The translations under genes were made by a program, and so were the position numbers. The notes under the pieces were generated by a model. The model searched no databases. It saw nothing but the letters and a program-made list of their open reading frames with translations, and was not told the origin of the DNA. 64,000 nt of DNA from PALSA-693 sp963780345 (GTDB lineage Bacteria; Actinomycetota; Acidimicrobiia; Acidimicrobiales; Palsa-688): NCBI GenBank assembly GCA_963780345.1, contig CAWABU010000001.1, positions 1 through 64,000 on the forward strand, written 5' to 3'. This document shows, piece after piece, positions 45,084 to 54,399 of the stretch; the first letter of the stretch is position 1, and each line of letters starts with the position of its first letter.

Positions 45084-46727
45084 TCAGGGAATCGTGTAGG
45101 CCACCAGTTGCGGGTTCCCGCTGCGACCGGAAGCCGCCGTCTGGGGGCCGCCATCTGGGACCAGGACGGTATTGCCAAAGATGGCAATCGGTGCATTGGC
45201 CGACGTGGGCAGTTGATGCTCGTAGACGACGGCGCCGGTGTTGCGGTTGAGGGCCATCAGCACACCGCTGTAGAGCGTGGTGAAGACCAGATCGTTTGAG
45301 ACGGTGGCCGCACCGAAGGGCATCGTCGGGACTTTGGCGTCCCATTCGACCTTCCCAGTCGCCAGGCTGAGGGCTTCCACTTCTCCGGTCGCAGCACCGC
45401 CAGCCTTGTCGCCGGTGACCGAGGTCGGGCCGGTGTAGACGAGCGGGAGGTCTATGGTGGCCACGTACACACTTCCCTCTGCCGTGGCGAGGTTGGACAG
45501 CACGCCGCCCAGCGGTCCGGGCAGTGCCGTGTAGGGGAACTTGATGGAGACCCCGTGCGACAGCAACAGCCGGGAGTCGTCGTCGTGGCCGTTGTGCGCG
45601 CCCACCGGCGTCTTCCAGAGCAGCGCCCCGGACCGCGCCTTCAGGGCGTAGACGTAGCCCATCTTGCCGCTGGTGAGGATTACGGGTACTCCGCCGATAG
45701 AAGTCGAGATCGGCGACGCTTGCAGGTCGTGATCCTCGAAGTCGTTGGGTACGGCCTGGTAGTACCAGCGCAGCTTTCCGGTCGCCCCGTCCAGGTTGAC
45801 CTCACTGTCGGTGTAGAGCTGCCGGGACGGCGACTCGATTGCCGAGCCAATGCTCTGATAGGGGTTCCCGATGCCGAAGGTGACCGAACCATCAGTCCCG
45901 ACCAGGGGAGTCTCCCAGGCGCCACCCGATCCCAGGCCGAGCGACTGCACGTCGGATCCGGTGCCCAGAACGCTGTTGAAGGTCCACAGCTGGCGGCCAG
46001 TGGCCGCGCTCAGCGCCATCAGTACGCCGCCGCCGGGACCCAAGCCATAGGCGCTGGCCACATATACCCGCCCGTCCGCCACCTGCGGTTGGATCTCGAA
46101 TGCCCCCTGCCCACTGTTGAGCAGATGGGCGTCCGCCCAGATGACCTTGCCGGTCGCCGCATTCAGCGCGAACACCGAGGTCGACGTCGTCCCGTACACG
46201 GCGCCGCCGGACACCGCCACCCCGTCCGGCCCGGGACCGCTCGTCTCCGGGTCGTTGACCGGATACTCCCACTTGAGCTGGCCGGTGGCGAGGGCGAGCG
46301 CGTACACGTTGGCGTCCTCGTCTTGTAGGTAGACCACACCATTCGCCACGACTGGCGCGGCGGTCAGCGAGCCGACAGAGGCGACGCCCTCGGCCACCGG
46401 GCCCTGCAGTTTAAAGGTCCAGGCCTCCCGGAGCCTTGACACGTTGGCCGCCGATATGGTCGAACTCTGGGCGTTTCTGGTGTTGGCGAGGTCGCCATTC
46501 GGATAGGGCCACGATCCCGACGGCACCGCGGCCCCGGGTAGGGCCCCGGTTGTCGGCGCGTGGCTGCTGCCGCCGCACGCCGCCACCATCACCGTCACCC
46601 ACACGAGCACGATCCCCGGGGCAAACGACCTGGCCCGGAGATACGCCCGGCCGGTCAGCTTCGCTCGTCGAGATGACCGCCATCCGCCCCGGCGTTTTGT
46701 AAGGGTGTTGTCACCGGGTCCGTGCAT
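45084..46727 (-). CDS. PQQ-like beta-propeller lipoprotein
   Basis: A 547-residue protein with a long basic N-terminus and lipobox (VTVMVAACGG). It has recurring PQQ-type blades: VYLQDEDANVYALALATGQL, VFALNAATGKVIW, LMALSAATGRQLW, VYALKARSGALLWKTP, VEALSLATGKVEW, LMALNRNTGAVVYEH. It resembles quinoprotein dehydrogenases in shape, but Ca/PQQ catalytic residues could not be confirmed, so it may be a structural propeller. AGGAGG precedes ATG 46727. It converges with the glycosyltransferase gene (43-bp gap). Confidence 0.82.
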   Translation of the reverse strand: MHGPGDNTLTKRRGGWRSSRRAKLTGRAYLRARSFAPGIVLVWVTVMVAACGGSSHAPTTGALPGAAVPSGSWPYPNGDLANTRNAQSSTISAANVSRLREAWTFKLQGPVAEGVASVGSLTAAPVVANGVVYLQDEDANVYALALATGQLKWEYPVNDPETSGPGPDGVAVSGGAVYGTTSTSVFALNAATGKVIWADAHLLNSGQGAFEIQPQVADGRVYVASAYGLGPGGGVLMALSAATGRQLWTFNSVLGTGSDVQSLGLGSGGAWETPLVGTDGSVTFGIGNPYQSIGSAIESPSRQLYTDSEVNLDGATGKLRWYYQAVPNDFEDHDLQASPISTSIGGVPVILTSGKMGYVYALKARSGALLWKTPVGAHNGHDDDSRLLLSHGVSIKFPYTALPGPLGGVLSNLATAEGSVYVATIDLPLVYTGPTSVTGDKAGGAATGEVEALSLATGKVEWDAKVPTMPFGAATVSNDLVFTTLYSGVLMALNRNTGAVVYEHQLPTSANAPIAIFGNTVLVPDGGPQTAASGRSGNPQLVAYTIP

Positions 46728-46776
46728 CAGGATGCCTCCTGTGGCCGCGTGTCGATCACCCGGGCCTGCTGAGAAT

Positions 46777-46786
46777 ATGATATCAT
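46777..46786. promoter_or_regulatory. AT-rich palindrome upstream of PQQ lipoprotein gene
   Basis: ATGATATCAT is a perfect 10-bp palindrome in an AT-rich island of about 25 bp (46772-46797), placed 50 bp before the lipoprotein gene. It may be a -10 region or an operator. Confidence 0.35.
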
Positions 46787-46828
46787 CTTGATAGCTGACG
46801 GTGCCAAGGGGGCTCGGGCCGGTGCGGA

Positions 46829-47341
46829 TTACGCTGGCGGCGACAGCACCAGGGCTCGGTTGTAGGGGCCCGCGAACGCAAGCTCGTGGGGCTCGACCGA
46901 TCCCCCCAACCTTGTATGGTGCGCAGTGATCTCAGCGATGAGGGCGTCGCGACCCAACTTACGCGCCCGGTCCCAGAAGTTGCAGCAGGGCACCAGGATT
47001 GCGGGTCTCATCACGGCCGCATCAACTACCTCGCGTATGGCCTCGTCGGGGTGCAGGCCCACGATCAGGTCATAGTAAGGAGCCATGGAGGCGAGAAAGG
47101 TTTCACGGCGGTTCGGTACGCCCTTGAGTACCCAACCGCGCGGATCGACGACGTCGCATTCACGGTTGTACCGCTTGATCAGGATCCTGGCCAGGAGTCC
47201 TTGACCGCCGGCCACGTCGGCTACGTACCGGGCCTCGGCGAAGCGACTCGAGATCAGGTCGGCGACCGCGACGAAGCGCCCGACGTCGCCGTGGAAGCGG
47301 TGTCCGCGCCCGACCCGCTCGACTCCGGCCCGACCTTTCAT
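46829..47341 (-). CDS. SAM-dependent methyltransferase-like protein
   Basis: A 170-residue protein (from ATG 47341; an upstream ATG at 47386 adds 15 residues). YVADVAGGQGLLARILIKR is the SAM-binding motif I, and VVDPRGWVLKG, YDLIVGLHPDEAIREVVDAA and LVPCCNFWDRA follow. Proteins of this form are seen as small class I methyltransferase-like enzymes of unknown substrate. Confidence 0.7.
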   Translation of the reverse strand: MKGRAGVERVGRGHRFHGDVGRFVAVADLISSRFAEARYVADVAGGQGLLARILIKRYNRECDVVDPRGWVLKGVPNRRETFLASMAPYYDLIVGLHPDEAIREVVDAAVMRPAILVPCCNFWDRARKLGRDALIAEITAHHTRLGGSVEPHELAFAGPYNRALVLSPPA

Positions 47342-47481
47342 GGCGTCAGCGTCAGCCCTGGCGCCGACAAGGTGGCATGGAGCCAATGCTAGACATTGCT
47401 ATGGACTCCATCAGCAGGCTTTCGCGAACCCGAACGCCGAGAGGTACAAGCCGGTGACGGCGGCTCGTTAGCATCACCTGC

Positions 47482-47697
47482 GTGAAGGCGGCGGCCGTGC
47501 TGTATGTCAAGGATCTGGGACGAATGGAGTCTTTCTACCGGGGCGTGCTTCAACCTGAACGTGGTGGAGAGGGCCTTATCGCCGAGTGGGGGATTGGTCG
47601 ATCCACCCCTACCGGATGGGAGTTTCGAGGCTCGATTCACTCCGACGGCGTTGACCCTGAGGGTAATGTCATCCAGTTCCTGGAACCCATCACCTGA
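47482..47697 (+). pseudogene. VOC-family protein with internal deletion
   Basis: The 71-residue frame joins a VOC N-terminus (AAAVLYVKDLGRMESFYR) to a VOC C-terminus (SIHSDGVDPEGNVIQFLEP). The 40 or so residues normally between them are missing, and family length is about 115. TAGCAT lies 7 nt before GTG 47482, so the promoter may be intact. It is likely an inactive remnant. Confidence 0.6.
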
Positions 47698-47819
47698 ACC
47701 GGGTCGCAGATCGCGCCAGAAAGGGTACTGTCAGTCAGGGTCGAGGCAGTGACCGGTGTGATCGTCACCGTCTGTCGGGCTTTATCCTGTCTATGGGGGT
47801 CGTCGTGTCGCCGGGCGTG

Positions 47820-50800
47820 CTATTCGACGCGGAAGGCTACGGCTTGCATTACCCAGACCGCAGAACTGAGGGCGTTATTCGCCGTCGCCGCGTAGGTGCC
47901 CTGGGTGCCCACGAACTTGTCGGCGGCAATGTCCTCGTCCATGGGGGTGATGATCCGCGCCGTGAAACCATTGGTACCGCCCAAGAACTGATTCGACGTG
48001 TATCCGGCGCCGAAAATTAGCTCCCTCGCGGCGGACGTCGTGAGGTTGCCGCTGCTCGCCGTAACCCCACTTCCGGCAGCGGAGGCGCTCGTATCGAGCG
48101 GGTTGACCAGATCGAGGCCGTTGTACTCCGCAACCCGCACATCGGCAAACGGGACGGAATTCGAGAACTGAACCGTGACGGCGTTGTTGCCCACCGTCGC
48201 TGCCTTCGTGTTCTTGGCGTAGTAGATCGCTTGACTCATCCCCGAACCCCTGGTCAGGGGCGCCGCGAGTTGGTACACGTTTCCAGCAGTGTCGGTCACC
48301 GAGGTGATCGTCGAAGTGGAATCGCTGAAACCGATAGCGACGAGGTTGAGGTCGCCCGCGTCCTGGAGGAAGGGCACGCTGACGGCGCTCTGCCTGGACT
48401 GCGGTGTCGCCGAGTTGACCTGTACGAACTGTAGCGGCGCGGTCTGGTTCGTCGTGGTAAGCGCATAGAGGTTGCCTGCCATGTCACCTTCGTACAGCGT
48501 GCTGCCAGCGATTGAGGGTGGACCCCAGAACGGTCCTGTGCCGGTGAACGTATACAAGGGTGCTCCGCTTGTGGCTGAGAGGACCGCGATATGGTTCCCT
48601 TCGCCCACGGCGACCACACCGCCTGAGGTGCCGGTCACTCCACCCATCACGAAGCCGTCTGTGAAGCAGTGCTGCCAAATGAGTGCGCCGGTCCCCGGAT
48701 TGAAGGCGTTCACGGTACCGGAGCATGTGGCCGTAGCATCACCACCCACGTACAGCTTCGTACCGTCGAACGCCGCGGATGCGATGTCGCCGTTTCCAAT
48801 AGTTGGATCGGTGCCGCCGATCGCTATTCGGGTGGTCCAGACGGGTCCGGACGAGAGCCCGCCGCGCTTCAACGTGTAAAAGACGCCGTTCTTGTCGACG
48901 ACACCGACAAGCGGCACCGACTGCCCTCCGATAACGCCGTTGAACAGGGTCGGAGTGGCCCCGAAGTCGGCGTCTGGCCCTTGCTGTGCCACGGGGATCG
49001 TCCACGAGCCCATCACGGTCAGGTTGGAAGCGCTTACCTCGTACACTGACGGCCCGCCGGGGGTGGCGGGGCAGTCGGGGCTGGGGGTGCCGGTGTCGAA
49101 GTAGATGGTACCAGCGGCTGCATCAATCGTCGGTGAGTCCCATATGCCACCGCCGGTGCACCCATTGGGGACAATGTTAAGTGTGTTCTGCACGGCACCG
49201 GTGACCCGATTGAGCTGAATGAGTTGACCCTGGGTCAGGGGGCAGTCCCCGAAAGAGGAGCTACCGATATAGACGCTGTTGCCGAACACTGCCGGCGAAG
49301 ACCAGATGAAAGTGTTCGGATTTCCGCCAACCGAATGGGACCACAGGACCGCGCCGGTGGCGGCGTTCAACGCGTACACTGTCGAGTTGCCACCGCCGAT
49401 ATAGAGGACCGATGTTGTCGTCCCGATCGGGACGTCTGTCGTGACCGTCGGAGTGCTCACAACTCCTGCTTCAGACGGGTCGGTACAGGCGGGAGGGCTC
49501 GTCGTGCCCAAGAATGTCTGCCAAACGAGCCTCCCAGATGTATCGGTCGCTCGCTCGTAACCGTCGAACGAGCCCCAGTAGACCATCCCGTTCGACACGA
49601 TCGGTTGCGAAAACACGCCATGCGCCGGCCCGGTGTCAGATGTCCGCCACGCCAGGCTCAGGTTCGGGACGGAGTTCGTATTCAAACTGCCGTCACCGGT
49701 GAAGCCCGAGCGGTCGTTGCCCTCCAAGTATGTCGTCCAGTCCGACGACGTCCCGCTGGTGATGTTGAAGGCCGGTGAGGTGGCGGCGGTGTAGGAGGGG
49801 GTGCTGGAGGCGGTCAGGGTGTAGCCGCTGCCGGGGGTGTTGATCGACAGGCCCGAGAAGGTGGCGATGCCCTTGGCCACCGTCACCGCGGCGCCGCCGC
49901 TGAGGGTCCCGCCGGCGGGGTTGGCGCCGATGGCCAGGCTCACCGTGGTGGCGTTATCGGAGGTCTCGACGTTGCCGGCGGCGTCCTCGACGGCCACCGT
50001 CACCGCCGGGGTGATGGTGGCACCGGCCCCGCTGCTGGCGGGCCCCTGGACGAAGCCCAGCTTGGCGGATGGGCCGACACCGGTGATGTTGAAGGCCGGT
50101 GAGGTGGCGGCGGTGTAGGAGGGGGTGCTGGAGGCGGTCAGGGTGTAGCCGCTGCCGGGGGTGTTGATCGACAGGCCCGAGAAGGTGGCGATGCCCTTGG
50201 CCACGGTCACCGCGGCGCCGCCGCTGAGGGTCCCGCCGGCGGGGTTGGCGCCGATGGCCAGGCTCACCGTGGTGGCGTTATCGGAGGTCTCGACGTTGCC
50301 GGCGGCGTCCTCGACGGCCACCGTCACCGCCGGGGTGATGGTGGCACCGGCCCCGCTGCTGGCGGGCCCCTGGACGAAGCCCAGCTTGGCGGATGGGCCG
50401 ACACCGGTGATGTTGAAGGCCGGTGAGGTGGCGGCGGTGTAGGAGGGGGTGCTGGAGGCGGTCAGGGTGTAGCCGCTGCCGGGGGTGTTGATCGACAGGC
50501 CCGAGAAGGTGGCGATGCCCTTGGCCACGGTCACCGCGGCGCCGCCGCTGAGGGTCCCGCCGGCGGGGTTGGCGCCGATGGCCAGGCTCACCGTGGTGGC
50601 GTTATCGGAGGTCTCGACGTTGCCGGCGGCGTCCTCGACGGCCACCGTCACCGCCGGGGTGATGGTGGCACCGGCCCCGCTGCTGGCGGGCCCCTGGACG
50701 AAGCCCAGCTTGGCGGATGGGCCGACACCGGTGATGTTGAAGGCCGGTGAGGTGGCGGCGGTGTAGGAGGGGGTGCTGGAGGCGGTCAGGGTGTAGCCGC

Positions 50801-52085
50801 TGCCGGGGGTGTTGATCGACAGGCCCGAGAAGGTGGCGATGCCCTTGGCCACGGTCACCGCGGCGCCGCCGCTGAGGGTCCCGCCGGCGGGGTTGGCGCC
50901 GATGGCCAGGCTCACCGTGGTGGCGTTATCGGAGGTCTCGACGTTGCCGGCGGCGTCCTCGACGGCCACCGTCACCGCCGGGGTGATGGTGGCACCGGCC
51001 CCGCTGCTGGCGGGCCCCTGGACGAAGCCCAGCTTGGCGGATGGGCCGACACCGGTGATGTTGAAGGCCGCTGAGGTGGCGGCGGTGTAGGAGGGGGTGC
51101 TGGAGGCGGTCAGGGTGTAGCCGCTGCCGGGGGTGTTGATCGACAGGCCCGAGAAGGTGGCGATGCCCTTGGCCACCGTCACCGCGGCGCCGCCGCTGAG
51201 GGTCCCGCCGGCGGGGTTGGCGCCGATGGCCAGGCTCACCGTGGTGGCGTTATCGGAGGTCTCGACGTTGCCGGCGGCGTCCTCGACGGCCACCGTCACC
51301 GCCGGGGTGATGGTGGCACCGGCCCCGCTGCTGGCGGGCCCCTGGACGAAGCCCAGCTTGGCGGATGGGCCGACACCACCAGAGGCGACCCTGAAGGCCA
51401 CGAGTTGCATGGCCCAGGTCGAGCCGTTTTGGCTGGCCGTGCCAGCGTACGACCCTGTCGTGGTGACGATACGATCCTCCGTCAGATTGCCGAAGCCATT
51501 AAGACGGGTCGTATAGCCCGTCCCCTGGGCGACGGTGTTGTCGGACGCACCGGCGGCAAAGAGGAGGTCGTTGGCCTGGCTGGTCGTCACCGCCCCGCTG
51601 CTCATGGACGCGGACGTACCCGCAGCAGACGCGCTGACGTCGACAGGTAGCGCGGAAGCGAGTCCGGAATACTCGTGCAGGTAGACGATGCCAAAGGAGC
51701 TGATCGCCGTATTAAAAGTGGCCTTGACGGTGTTCGACCCTCCGAGAATGCTCGAGGCGTAGAAGACCTGGGCGCTCCAGTTGTTCCCGAACGCTTGGCG
51801 CGCCGTAGCAGCCGTGTAGCTGTTGCCCGCCGTATCGGATAACGCCACGGCGCCGGCATTGTCCCAAACCACGTAGACAACGATCAGGTTCCCGGCTGTG
51901 TTCGCTTTGCTGAACGCCAGGCTGGCCGTCGTACCCTTCGCCACCTGGGCATTTCGGCCCTGTACGAAGGCTGCTGATGCCGCATAGGTTCGAGGGGCGG
52001 ACACGATGCTGAGGGTGGCTGCGGCAAGGAGGACGACAATGCTGAGCACCACGAAATAAGTGGCTCGGGAGACCTGCGGCTTCAC
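47820..52085 (-). CDS. Giant exported repeat protein (adhesin-like)
   Basis: A 1421-residue secreted protein with a signal peptide (VVLSIVVLLAAATLSIVSA). Order: an N-terminal beta domain of about 210 residues (FVQGRNAQVAKGTTASLAFS ... QLVAFRV); five 108-residue Ig-like repeats (KLGFVQGPASSGAGATITPA, VEDAAGNVETSDNATTVSLA); a PQQ-like propeller of about 370 residues (VYALNAATGAVLWSHSVGG); and a C-terminal domain similar to the N-terminal one, also ending VMQAVAFRVE. No membrane anchor or sorting signal is seen at the end. GTG 52085 follows AGAAGGGGT. A surface-binding role is likely. Confidence 0.88.
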   Translation of the reverse strand: MKPQVSRATYFVVLSIVVLLAAATLSIVSAPRTYAASAAFVQGRNAQVAKGTTASLAFSKANTAGNLIVVYVVWDNAGAVALSDTAGNSYTAATARQAFGNNWSAQVFYASSILGGSNTVKATFNTAISSFGIVYLHEYSGLASALPVDVSASAAGTSASMSSGAVTTSQANDLLFAAGASDNTVAQGTGYTTRLNGFGNLTEDRIVTTTGSYAGTASQNGSTWAMQLVAFRVASGGVGPSAKLGFVQGPASSGAGATITPAVTVAVEDAAGNVETSDNATTVSLAIGANPAGGTLSGGAAVTVAKGIATFSGLSINTPGSGYTLTASSTPSYTAATSAAFNITGVGPSAKLGFVQGPASSGAGATITPAVTVAVEDAAGNVETSDNATTVSLAIGANPAGGTLSGGAAVTVAKGIATFSGLSINTPGSGYTLTASSTPSYTAATSPAFNITGVGPSAKLGFVQGPASSGAGATITPAVTVAVEDAAGNVETSDNATTVSLAIGANPAGGTLSGGAAVTVAKGIATFSGLSINTPGSGYTLTASSTPSYTAATSPAFNITGVGPSAKLGFVQGPASSGAGATITPAVTVAVEDAAGNVETSDNATTVSLAIGANPAGGTLSGGAAVTVAKGIATFSGLSINTPGSGYTLTASSTPSYTAATSPAFNITGVGPSAKLGFVQGPASSGAGATITPAVTVAVEDAAGNVETSDNATTVSLAIGANPAGGTLSGGAAVTVAKGIATFSGLSINTPGSGYTLTASSTPSYTAATSPAFNITSGTSSDWTTYLEGNDRSGFTGDGSLNTNSVPNLSLAWRTSDTGPAHGVFSQPIVSNGMVYWGSFDGYERATDTSGRLVWQTFLGTTSPPACTDPSEAGVVSTPTVTTDVPIGTTTSVLYIGGGNSTVYALNAATGAVLWSHSVGGNPNTFIWSSPAVFGNSVYIGSSSFGDCPLTQGQLIQLNRVTGAVQNTLNIVPNGCTGGGIWDSPTIDAAAGTIYFDTGTPSPDCPATPGGPSVYEVSASNLTVMGSWTIPVAQQGPDADFGATPTLFNGVIGGQSVPLVGVVDKNGVFYTLKRGGLSSGPVWTTRIAIGGTDPTIGNGDIASAAFDGTKLYVGGDATATCSGTVNAFNPGTGALIWQHCFTDGFVMGGVTGTSGGVVAVGEGNHIAVLSATSGAPLYTFTGTGPFWGPPSIAGSTLYEGDMAGNLYALTTTNQTAPLQFVQVNSATPQSRQSAVSVPFLQDAGDLNLVAIGFSDSTSTITSVTDTAGNVYQLAAPLTRGSGMSQAIYYAKNTKAATVGNNAVTVQFSNSVPFADVRVAEYNGLDLVNPLDTSASAAGSGVTASSGNLTTSAARELIFGAGYTSNQFLGGTNGFTARIITPMDEDIAADKFVGTQGTYAATANNALSSAVWVMQAVAFRVE
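49762..51381. repeat. Five tandem 324-bp coding repeats, near-identical
   Basis: Copies start about 49764, 50088, 50412, 50736 and 51060. Differences are single bases, such as GCTGAG for GGTGAG at about 51069 and ACC/ACG in one codon. Each codes 108 residues of the exported protein. Confidence 0.93.
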
Positions 52086-52307
52086 TTGTAACCCCTTCTC
52101 GCTGACCCCGCCCTGTAGCGGTGCGCGCCCGTGAATCTTTACACGTGAGGACTGTGCTGTCCAGGGAACACGGAGCTGTTCAGGTTCGTCTCGACCCCGA
52201 CGCTCGGCGTCAGAGCCGAAAAGCCACCAACATAAGCCGTGTTCTGGGTGCTTGACCTGTCGACGCGGTGACGCCCTCGAATCTCCTCGAGAACAGGCCG
52301 CGCCGCG

Positions 52308-52631
52308 TTACAGCCCGATCCAAGCGGCGGTTACGCTGGCGGTCTCGGAGAGCGGTCCGACCGCCAGGATGGTCACATCGTCGGGGTCGGCAACTGGCCC
52401 GATATAGCCGCAGGTCAAATAGCGAGCTTCGCCCTGGCTTATGATTTCGACCCAATTGTTAGTGCCAAGCCGGCCGGCCACAACCACCGCAGGTATGCCA
52501 GCCCTCGGCTCGACGGTGGCGTCCACACCGACCGCGGTGAGCGCATCGACCACCGGGTCGAGATCGTAGGTCTTGCCGGTTGCATCCAACGAAGCAGGAT
52601 TAACCGGATTAGGTGGGAATTTGGCCACCAT
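52308..52631 (-). CDS. Small protein of unknown function
   Basis: A 107-residue acidic protein starting ATG 52631. It contains LDPVVDALTAVGVDATVEPR, NWVEIISQGEARYLTCGYIG and TILAVGPLSETASVTAAWIG, a mixed alpha-beta pattern without signal peptide or membrane helix. Lower GC than most neighbours suggests transfer. I do not recognise the family. Confidence 0.5.
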   Translation of the reverse strand: MVAKFPPNPVNPASLDATGKTYDLDPVVDALTAVGVDATVEPRAGIPAVVVAGRLGTNNWVEIISQGEARYLTCGYIGPVADPDDVTILAVGPLSETASVTAAWIGL

Positions 52632-52933
52632 TGCTTGTGCGCCCCTTCACCTTGAGATATCCCTTTCGACGGGATCGGGAGATCAGAAACGAAAGGCTAA
52701 CGCCCCTGGACAACTAAAGCAAGCGTGCGGTTCGCGCCAGATTAGGTCGCCTCGCCGCAGGGCTGTCACGCGTGTTCGTCAGTCCCAACAGATCCAGGTT
52801 CTCGCCCGGTTTCTCGCGGCGTGACGACTTCTCGAAGGCCAAATCTGAAACGTCTGAGCAAATTATCTTGCCTAAATAGGTCGGCGGGAGCTGTGTGGAA
52901 AGCAGTCAGCCGGGTTTGAGATGTCGAGGTGGC
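52632..52933. other. Low-GC intergenic stretch
   Basis: No gene is seen. The part around 52850-52880 (AAATTATCTTGCCTAAATAGG) is notably AT-rich against the rest of the window. Confidence 0.4.
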
Positions 52934-53794
52934 TCAGGCGCCGAGCGTCCCCGCTGGCCGCCCGGCGGCGACCAGGCGGCCCAGGTAGTCGGCGGCGTCC
53001 TGATCACCTTGTGCGACTATGGGCGCGCCTGTACCCGGAGGGTTGTCGATGCATCCGGGGGCCCTCGCCGCCAGGCGACGGTGCGGACATCCCGGCCGGA
53101 AGCGATGAGCACGCTGGCGCTGAAGTGGCGCCAGTGAGTGCAGCGTGAGACCCTCAACGCCAGCGTGATGGCAGAGGCGGCCAGCCCCAGCTCGCCGCGG
53201 CGCAGCCCCGTCGTCGTGGCGATGGCGATGGCCGCGGCGAGTACCGGCTGCCCCCGGTGTTCGGCCAACGAAATGAGCCCCTGGACCGCCTCGGTTGGCG
53301 GGATCCGATGCGCCTGCGATCGCCGGGGGGGCGGGGTGGCTCGTTGGGTGACCGCCTCGCCCACGAGGCCCCTCTTGACGGCCTGGCCCAGCGCCGCCGA
53401 AAGGACCCGGCGGAGGTGGTGGACGCTGCTGGGGTGGAGGCCCTCGTCGACGCACTGCCGGTAGGCGCGGTCGAGGTGCTGGCCCGTCAACCGGTCCAAC
53501 CTGATGTTTCCCAGCTTTTGATCTTGAATCGGTAATCGAACAGTGGTCGTTGATCGGGTGGGCGTGATGTGGTCAGCCACTCTCTGGGGTATTCGGACAG
53601 GGGTTGTCGACGCCCCGACGGGCACCTGGCCCTTGACGACCTCGGTCAGAAAGTTGCGGAGCGCCGTGTCGCCTGTCTTCGGGTGGCCCGGAAGGTCCGT
53701 CCGGCCTGGCGGGGTTGCCGGTACGGGGATCGGCGCCGGTGTACACCCGCAGCCGCCATACCCCGGGTGATCGCTCCTCCTTGGTCCCTGTCAT
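52934..53794 (-). pseudogene. Tyrosine-recombinase integrase remnant
   Basis: ATG 53794 opens a phage-type Arm/core start (TKEERSPGVWRLRVYTGADP). A shift near 53600 leads to QDQKLGNIRLDRLTGQHLD, SSVHHLRRVLSAALGQAVKR and ATTTGLRRGEL, which holds the first catalytic Arg. About 110 residues of the catalytic domain are then missing. The frame continues at RHFSASVLIASGRDVRTVAW (H-x-x-R box) and, after another shift, VAQGDQDAADYLGRLVAAG at the end. The catalytic Tyr region is disordered by the shift. Such a protein cannot be active. It starts 101 bp from a half tRNA gene. Confidence 0.75.
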
Positions 53795-53894
53795 GGCGCC
53801 TCCGGGCCGGACAGCTCGTGTTACTAGCCCAGAACTAGTCCAAAGCGGTGTGTGCTATGGTTTCTTAGTTTAAAACCCTTTGAAAGCAAAGGAC

Positions 53895-53934
53895 GGGCTC
53901 GTAGCTCAGTGGTGAGAGCGGGGGACTCATAATC
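53895..53934 (+). tRNA. tRNA-Met (CAT) 5' half only
   Basis: GGGCTCGTAGCTCAGTGGTG begins a tRNA: acceptor 5' strand GGGCTCG, D-arm GCTC...GAGC, anticodon stem GGGGA, loop CTCATAA. After AATC the sequence departs: no 3' anticodon stem, T-arm or CGAGCCC is present. The expected 3' half was not seen elsewhere in the window. A split at the anticodon loop beside an integrase gene is typical of an integration site. Confidence 0.7.
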
Positions 53935-54399
53935 GGAAGACGATAAACGTTGTCCTGAACGGACGAAACCGCTGGTCACGTTCTCCCAGGTCAGAGCGTT
54001 GTGCTCGAAATCCCCCGCTGTGGACTGGTGTGAGTTTCGACTGGGAAAGCGATGGACGCTCCCGCGCTGGTGACGAGAGGCGTGTGCCAGAGATCTCGCA
54101 CGCAGATCGAGCCCCGATCCGGACGGCCTCAAGAACCTGACTTGCGAGCTCAGCCAGGCCAAGGGGCGCCCCCAAGCGTGAGGCGTTCTCCCATGCGGTC
54201 GACGCGCAGCCCCCGCTCCACTCCGACCGATTCCGTGTGGCTTGCGCAAGCCGTCGACGCGGTCCGGAGGCGCGTCGTTCTGCGACAGCTCGACGGTGTG
54301 GCGCTCCCCCCGACGCTGAACCTCTCAAGCGGTGCCAGCGTCGCCCCTCGCGGCACATTGGAGATGGGACCGAGACGTCGTTTTGGGACGCCCGGAACG

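Noticed and set aside
49762..51381. Five identical plus-strand open frames of 93 residues
   Set aside because: They are antisense shadows of the 324-bp coding repeats; the minus-strand protein has a signal peptide and family-like domains.
53895..53970. Complete tRNA-Met gene
   Set aside because: The 3' anticodon stem, T-arm and acceptor strand are missing after position 53934.
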